Part shown: positions 60,324 to 64,000 of the stretch, one piece after another
Layout: each line of letters begins with the position of its first letter
How positions within the stretch are numbered: position 1 is the first letter of the stretch
DNA from: Colwellia_A sp047621305
Lineage (GTDB): Bacteria > Pseudomonadota > Gammaproteobacteria > Enterobacterales > Alteromonadaceae
Assembly (NCBI GenBank): GCA_047621305.1
Contig: JBLHNB010000020.1
Span: 1 to 64,000, forward strand
Reading direction: 5' to 3'
DNA length: 64,000 bases
Translations under genes and position numbers: made by a program
Notes under the pieces: model-generated
Databases searched by the model: none
Told to the model about the DNA's origin: nothing
The model's input: the letters and a program-made list of their open reading frames with translations, nothing else

Positions 60324-61757
60324 ATGAAACTAAGAGAATGGCAAGCTGATTGTATAAGCTTGGCTTTAAAGCAGTACTTGAATGGCAATAGCCATTTTTT
60401 AGCCTTAGCAACACCAGGCGCAGGTAAAACCTTGATGGCATCTGAATTGGGAGATCAGTTATTAAAGAATAATTATGTTGATTTAATTATTTGTTTTTCA
60501 CCTTCTTCAATTGTATCTCAAGATTTCAGTCAAAGTTTGCAGTTGAGAATTAATGAACGATTCGATGGTTTACTTGGGGCTAAAGGACATTCTCTTACCT
60601 ACCAAAATTTACAGTATCTCGATGAAAATTTTTGGCAGCTATTTCAAAGGTATCGAGTGTTCGTGATCTTTGATGAGATTCACCATTGTGCTGGCTCAAA
60701 TATTGATAATGCGAATGCATGGGGAGAGCAGATAATACTAAACATTCAAGATAAAGCTAAATATACATTGGCATTAACAGGAACACCTTGGCGCTCTGAT
60801 GCTGCTCCTATCGTTCTTTCAAAATATATGCATCCCAGCAATAAAATATCATGTGATTACGTTTATGGGCTTGCTGAGGCTATTCAAGATAATGTTTGTC
60901 GTATACCGCAGATTATAGCGGTGGATAACAATAATATATCTGTCGTTGATATTGAGGAAACCAAAACATTTACTAGCTTTAAATGCTTATTATCGCAATC
61001 AATTATTCCGTATCAGGAGATTATTGAAAATGAAAAGGTCATTAAATACGTAATTTCGTCGGCACAGAAAAAACTAAGTGCAATTAGAGCGAAAAACACT
61101 GACGCCGCAGGATTAATTGTTGCGTCATCTATCGAGCATGCAAAACAGATTAGAGCCTTAATGAAAGACTGCTTTAACGAACAGGCTGTTGTGGTTACCT
61201 ATCGAGAAAATGAACCAACCAATATTATTCAACAGTTTAGACATGCACAAACTAAATGGATTATTTCCGTAGGGATGATAAGCGAGGGAACTAATATCCC
61301 TCGATTACAGGTTTGTTGTCACCTGACCAATATAAAAACTGAAATGCATTTTAGACAGATTCTAGGTCGAATACTGAGAATGACAAGTTCAAAGAATCAA
61401 GAAGCTGTTATGTATATGCCTGCTGAGCCTAAGTTGTTGGAATATGCTTATAGAGTTAAGCAAAATGTACCTTTTGAGGCTGATGTTGTGAAGTTTGAAA
61501 AGATGAAGAATTCTATTGAAGAGGATATTGATGATGAATGTTCCGATACTGTTATATTCGACAAGGCAAGCAAAGTTAGCGCTAAAACTGAACTGGAACT
61601 CGGTGGGTTTGATAACCATATTGAGCATCGGGCCTTTAACAAAACGAGTGATACAGTTGAAGAACATTTTTTGACAAGCTCTTATGAAAAAGTCGTTAAT
61701 ATTTTTGGTCGATTTCAGCAAGAATCCATCGCTTTAGGGCTGAGTGAATTGAGGTGA
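60324..61757 (+). CDS. SF2 DEAD/DEAH-box helicase (cargo)
   Basis: Motif I is A29TPGAGKT36, motif II D117EIH120, motif III in ALTGTPWRSD, and motif VI Q345ILGRILR352 in HFRQILGRILRM. The N-terminus (KLREWQADCISLALKQY) is a Q-motif-like start. This is an SF2 translocase core without a visible nuclease or methylase domain; the last 100 residues are unassigned. Similar standalone helicases occur in defence islands and in mobile elements beside the preceding gene's family. It could translocate on DNA, but specificity is unknown. Part of its 3-prime end reappears, decayed, at 62050-62115. Confidence 0.88.
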   Translation: MKLREWQADCISLALKQYLNGNSHFLALATPGAGKTLMASELGDQLLKNNYVDLIICFSPSSIVSQDFSQSLQLRINERFDGLLGAKGHSLTYQNLQYLDENFWQLFQRYRVFVIFDEIHHCAGSNIDNANAWGEQIILNIQDKAKYTLALTGTPWRSDAAPIVLSKYMHPSNKISCDYVYGLAEAIQDNVCRIPQIIAVDNNNISVVDIEETKTFTSFKCLLSQSIIPYQEIIENEKVIKYVISSAQKKLSAIRAKNTDAAGLIVASSIEHAKQIRALMKDCFNEQAVVVTYRENEPTNIIQQFRHAQTKWIISVGMISEGTNIPRLQVCCHLTNIKTEMHFRQILGRILRMTSSKNQEAVMYMPAEPKLLEYAYRVKQNVPFEADVVKFEKMKNSIEEDIDDECSDTVIFDKASKVSAKTELELGGFDNHIEHRAFNKTSDTVEEHFLTSSYEKVVNIFGRFQQESIALGLSELR

Positions 61758-61788
61758 TTATGCTGAATGTTAAAAATGAGAGGTTTGA

Positions 61789-62001
61789 ATGAAACTATAT
61801 GAAGTAATGATATTAACGATACCGGTTAAAATTTTTAATTTGATCATTGCCGTTATTCCTGCGTATTTTCTTTGGAATTGGATCATACCCGATATTTTTC
61901 CATTGCCAGAAATTGGTTTACTTCAAATGGCGGGGTTAATTATTTTAATTCAATGCCTTATCAGTAAGGGCTTTTTTTCCGTTAATGCTGATACGGTTTG
62001 A
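61789..62001 (+). CDS. Small two-helix membrane protein
   Basis: This 70-residue protein has two hydrophobic stretches (YEVMILTIPVKIFNLIIAVIPAYFLW and IGLLQMAGLIILIQCLISKGFFSV). No family is recognised. It lies between the helicase and the HigA-like gene, and overlaps a tiny ORF (61760-61792) that resembles the start of the HigA-like gene. The surrounding duplication suggests the gene was inserted there. It may be translated well (GAGAGG upstream of ATG). A holin-like or toxin role is only speculation. Confidence 0.55.
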   Translation: MKLYEVMILTIPVKIFNLIIAVIPAYFLWNWIIPDIFPLPEIGLLQMAGLIILIQCLISKGFFSVNADTV

Positions 62002-62049
62002 AGTGGATATGGTTAATGAAATTAAAAGATGATTGATTTGAAAATAGTA

Positions 62050-62115
62050 ATCCATCTTTCTTGGTTGAGTTTTACAAAAAGCCATCACTTTACGGCTAAG
62101 TGAATTGAGGTAATT
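62050..62115 (+). pseudogene. Decayed copy of the helicase 3-prime end
   Basis: From about 62063 the codons align one by one with the helicase C-terminus: GG-TGA-GTT-TTA-CAA-AAA-GCC-ATC-ACT-TTA-CGG-CTA-AGT-GAA-TTG-AGG-TAA against the same positions ending LGLSELR. Residue IALGLSELR becomes ITLRLSELR, and CGA has changed to TGA, a nonsense codon. The following start (ATGCTGTCTGTTG) also resembles ATGCTGAATGTTA after the intact helicase. It is a remnant of a second copy of the junction. Confidence 0.75.
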
Positions 62116-62667
62116 ATGCTGTCTGTTGAAAAGTTTACATCCCGTTTAATACGACCTAATCATCCTGATTGGTTACATGTTGGTGTCGATTCAAAAGATG
62201 AAAGCCAACTATACATCATTGTTAATGGTGGTATGGCCAATATAAATTGCTCTCCTATTGAACTATATGCGCCAGAAATCAAAAATTGCGCACTAAAAAT
62301 GATTAAACAGGGAGAGCTTTATCTTAAAGAACACGAAAAGTCACTGCGTATTGGTCAAGGAAAAAGTCTTTATAGCTATACAGTAAAATTAGATGAGGAT
62401 GTAGTAAAAGCTGAAACGAGCACTCGAAGAATATACTTTTCTAGCTTGTTTATTCGTTGGCAAAGAACGCATCAACTATCCGATAAACATGCTCAAGAAA
62501 AGCTCGGGTTAACAGCAAAAGAGTTTGAGCTGTTCAGAGAAGATGAATTAGTAATGACTCAAGCCCTAATCAATAAGCTTGCTGAGGTAACGGGCGTATC
62601 AGAGCAGTTTTGGAAAAATAGATGGCATCAAAAAATAAATAATAGGAGCAGTGATGAAAACGTTTAA
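62116..62667 (+). CDS. Protein with HigA-like helix-turn-helix C-terminus
   Basis: This 183-residue protein ends with a helix-turn-helix of the HigA/Xre kind (SDKHAQEKLGLTAKEFELFREDELVMTQALINKLAEVTGVSEQFWKNRW), like HigA-type antitoxins. The first 110 residues are unassigned, with strand-rich sequence (LYIIVNGGMANINCSPIELY). No toxin gene with a recognisable HigB fold is adjacent. It overlaps the next gene by 14 bases. It might regulate the cargo genes or act as an antitoxin to an unknown partner. Confidence 0.6.
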   Translation: MLSVEKFTSRLIRPNHPDWLHVGVDSKDESQLYIIVNGGMANINCSPIELYAPEIKNCALKMIKQGELYLKEHEKSLRIGQGKSLYSYTVKLDEDVVKAETSTRRIYFSSLFIRWQRTHQLSDKHAQEKLGLTAKEFELFREDELVMTQALINKLAEVTGVSEQFWKNRWHQKINNRSSDENV

Positions 62668-63559
62668 AACGGTCACTACGCAAGAACTAACAGCTATGGT
62701 TTGTGATGGTTGTGGGTTACAAGCAAGTGCTGACGGTGACTATGAGTTTCATGAGTTTATTTCAATAGCGCATCATTGCGGCTATGACTCGATTCATGGT
62801 GATGGTAAACAAATTGAGATTGATTTATGCCAACAATGTTTTGCGGATATGTGTGGCGACACTCTCAGGGTAACGGATGAAAGCAATGCCCCTACTGAAT
62901 ACAGTGAAAGTAGTGATAAAGAACAGCTTGAATATAGCAATATTTTTGATGTGATTTGCCAGTCAAAGACTAAAGCACATCAGTTGAAACAGGACTGTGA
63001 TTTAAAGTTAGCTGCAAGGGAGTTATTATCGAAAAATAAAATCACCAATAATAATGAGCTAACGGCTGCGCTGAAACGTGTAGAGCAACTTTGGGATGCA
63101 CAGTACAAATCAGCCGGAGGTAATGAGCTTCATCAACTTGCCGATTTGATTTGTGCTTATGAAAAGAAAGGTTGGAGCAGTTTTTTTGAAGAAGCCCCAA
63201 TCGCGGATGATGATTTTATGCCTGCCAGGTTAAATTTCAAATCAAAGTTCTCTTGTGACGAAGAACAATCTGCAAGTGGCATGTTATCAAGCATCCCCGT
63301 AAATACTGAAATTAATGATGAATCGTCAAGAGATTCAGCTTTAACAGAGAGTAATCTTGATGATGTGAAAAGCCACTTGTTAATGAGCATTACCAATGTG
63401 ATGGCTAAATATCCTGAATTACGTTTGGGACAATTATTAGTAAATGCCATGAGTCTTCAACAATTATCTCCTGAAATTTATCATGATGAAAATACAACGC
63501 TATTTTATGTGAAAGATAATGTTTTGGCTGAAAAACTTGAGCAGTTATCAAGGGTATAA
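62654..63559 (+). CDS. Mosaic protein: zinc-ribbon, HigA-like middle and LGQLL C-terminal module
   Basis: The start at 62654 follows AGGAG. Residues 1-70 carry C-x2-C (CDGCGLQ), HEF, HHCGYDSIHGDGKQ and C-x2-C (CQQCFADMCG), a zinc-binding arrangement found in proteins of integrative elements. Residues about 120-180 (NNNELTAALKRVEQLWDAQYKSAGGNELHQLADLICAYEKKG) match the N-terminal part of HigA-like antitoxins. The C-terminus (YPELRLGQLLVNAM, TLFYVKDNVLAEKLEQL) resembles another small stand-alone family. Three modules normally seen separately are thus joined. Function is unknown. Confidence 0.6.
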   Translation: MKTFKTVTTQELTAMVCDGCGLQASADGDYEFHEFISIAHHCGYDSIHGDGKQIEIDLCQQCFADMCGDTLRVTDESNAPTEYSESSDKEQLEYSNIFDVICQSKTKAHQLKQDCDLKLAARELLSKNKITNNNELTAALKRVEQLWDAQYKSAGGNELHQLADLICAYEKKGWSSFFEEAPIADDDFMPARLNFKSKFSCDEEQSASGMLSSIPVNTEINDESSRDSALTESNLDDVKSHLLMSITNVMAKYPELRLGQLLVNAMSLQQLSPEIYHDENTTLFYVKDNVLAEKLEQLSRV

Positions 63560-63603
63560 ATCGTTAATTATTACGATTTGAATGAGAAAATAGAATAACG
63601 AAT

Positions 63604-63915
63604 ATGAAAAAAACACTCCGAAAACATAAAGCTTTTTACACTCGAATTTACCGTCTTGCTAAAGCTTGTGATGTGAGTTTTGATTTAGCGCTGCAAATGA
63701 TAAAACTAAGAGCAGATGATAAACGATTAACGCGAAAGAAAAAGTCCCATGACAGTTTTATGGATTGGAATACTGCGTCAATGGATACCTTAGGGCTTAT
63801 GGTCTGTGAATGTTCAAAAAAAGATGGTGAAACTATCAAAATACGGGTGTTTATGACTAAAGATGAACTGCCTGTAGATAAACAAAACCTATGGCAAGAA
63901 AGTGCATTGCATTGA
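63604..63915 (+). CDS. Unknown small basic protein of the transposon cargo
   Basis: This 103-residue protein has a lysine- and arginine-rich N-terminal half (KKTLRKHKAFYTRIYRLAKACDVSFDLALQM, KRLTRKKKSHD) and a C-terminal half with strands (ETIKIRVFMTKDEL). No membrane segment or signal peptide is seen. No family is recognised. It lies 44 bases after the mosaic gene, in the same direction, so it may belong to the same transcript. Its basic character could mean nucleic acid binding. Confidence 0.5.
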   Translation: MKKTLRKHKAFYTRIYRLAKACDVSFDLALQMIKLRADDKRLTRKKKSHDSFMDWNTASMDTLGLMVCECSKKDGETIKIRVFMTKDELPVDKQNLWQESALH

Positions 63916-63962
63916 GCTAGCTGAACAATTGAATATATTAAATGTAAATGGCGGTATAAAAA

Positions 63963-64000
63963 ATGAGTACATATAATCCGGATGGCTGGGTAATTTTAAA
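63963..64000 (+). CDS. Start of a further cargo gene, cut by the window edge
   Basis: An ATG at 63963, preceded by GGCGGTATAAAA, opens MSTYNPDGWVIL and runs off the window. This opening (YNPDGWVI.K) resembles small proteins often encoded in integrative elements and phage-like islands. Nothing else can be said from 12 codons. Confidence 0.45.
   Translation, partial: MSTYNPDGWVIL

Larger units (their letters stand above)
55691..64000. mobile_element. Tn7-like transposon, left part (other end outside window)
   Basis: The element starts at TGT (55691) inside the last codons of the GMC gene and runs past the window edge. It encodes TnsA, TnsB and TnsC in overlapping order, then an Xre-type regulator and cargo. 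The order and TnsA/TnsB sequence resemble the Tn7-like clade that includes type I-F3 CRISPR-associated transposons. No TniQ/TnsD, TnsE, Cas or CRISPR array is seen before 64000. The flanking pentamer CTGGC (55686-55690) would be the expected target duplication, to be matched at the other end. Confidence 0.85.

Noticed and set aside
61389..61721. 110-codon minus-strand ORF within the helicase gene
   Set aside because: It is antisense to the helicase 3-prime part, with low-complexity composition and no ribosome site.
62654..63559. Cysteine/histidine-rich N-terminus considered as a TniQ/TnsD zinc finger
   Set aside because: The TniQ start motif and the four-cysteine finger spacing are missing, and the rest matches antitoxin-like modules, so it is not a target selector.
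55713..64000. CRISPR array or atypical short array in the transposon
   Set aside because: No run of regularly spaced direct repeats of 25-35 bases with unique spacers was seen. The only regular repeats are the 21-base-spaced end sites.
1..64000. tRNA or rRNA genes
   Set aside because: No tRNA-like TTCGA-type T-arm with an acceptor stem and no rRNA sequence was recognised by eye. A tRNAscan-type search was not possible, so a cryptic tRNA cannot be fully excluded.

Overview
The window looks like a chromosomal segment of a psychrophile-like marine gammaproteobacterium of the Alteromonadales, most like Colwellia or Thalassotalea. The evidence is the AT-rich base composition, the gene families present (RegB/RegA pair, DUF3081, TIGR02450, CIA30, SprA-related, GlyGly-CTERM proteases) and the layout of the cytochrome oxidase locus. 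No rRNA, tRNA or CRISPR array was recognised. The organism is inferred from family resemblance only.

Layout. 1-900 holds the tail of an IS3-type element and a decayed TonB-dependent receptor preceded by a perfect FNR-type box. 918-2731 is a RegB/RegA-type redox two-component pair. 2777-8546 is a set of small housekeeping and membrane genes, including a frameshifted DCC-family pseudogene. 8662-13124 is a MacB/ADOP-type ABC export operon. 13399-14295 is a membrane-anchored helix-turn-helix protein, followed by a gene-poor stretch with dehydrogenase debris and a perfect hairpin. 15030-19851 is an ECF sigma / FecR anti-sigma / TonB-dependent receptor signalling operon. 19892-22150 is a tandem duplication of a GlyGly-CTERM trypsin-like protease. 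22729-27131 is a second ABC export operon (permease, ATPase, HlyD-type adaptor), divergent from a sigma-54 response regulator and its histidine kinase (27433-30296). The shared intergenic region carries a -24/-12 promoter and two palindromic sites.

32857-41889 is an aa3-type cytochrome c oxidase locus: coxB with two extra haem c domains, coxA, ctaG, coxC, SURF1, a thioredoxin-like protein, ctaA, ctaB and SCO. The enzyme and its haem A and copper assembly factors are thus encoded together. 41902-52668 is mostly housekeeping: polysaccharide deacetylase, MATE pump, NfuA, M14 peptidase, ComF, BioH, SprA-related protein, PyrE and RNase PH. 52809-55712 is a three-gene set: thioredoxin-like protein, gluconate dehydrogenase subunit 3-like protein and GMC oxidoreductase.

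From 55691 to the end of the window lies one end of a Tn7-like transposon. It starts with TGT followed by regularly spaced CCATA-N3-TGAC sites and has inserted into the last codons of the GMC gene. It encodes TnsA, TnsB and TnsC, most like those of the clade that carries type I-F CRISPR systems, but no Cas gene, CRISPR array or TniQ/TnsD is seen before the window ends. The visible cargo is a small Xre-type regulator, a predicted DNA-binding protein paired with an SF2 helicase, a small membrane protein between two copies of the helicase 3-prime end (one decayed), a HigA-like helix-turn-helix protein, a zinc-ribbon/HigA-like mosaic protein and unknown small genes. This accessory region is the most novel part of the window. 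Whether it is a defence module or a targeting module cannot be decided from the sequence alone.
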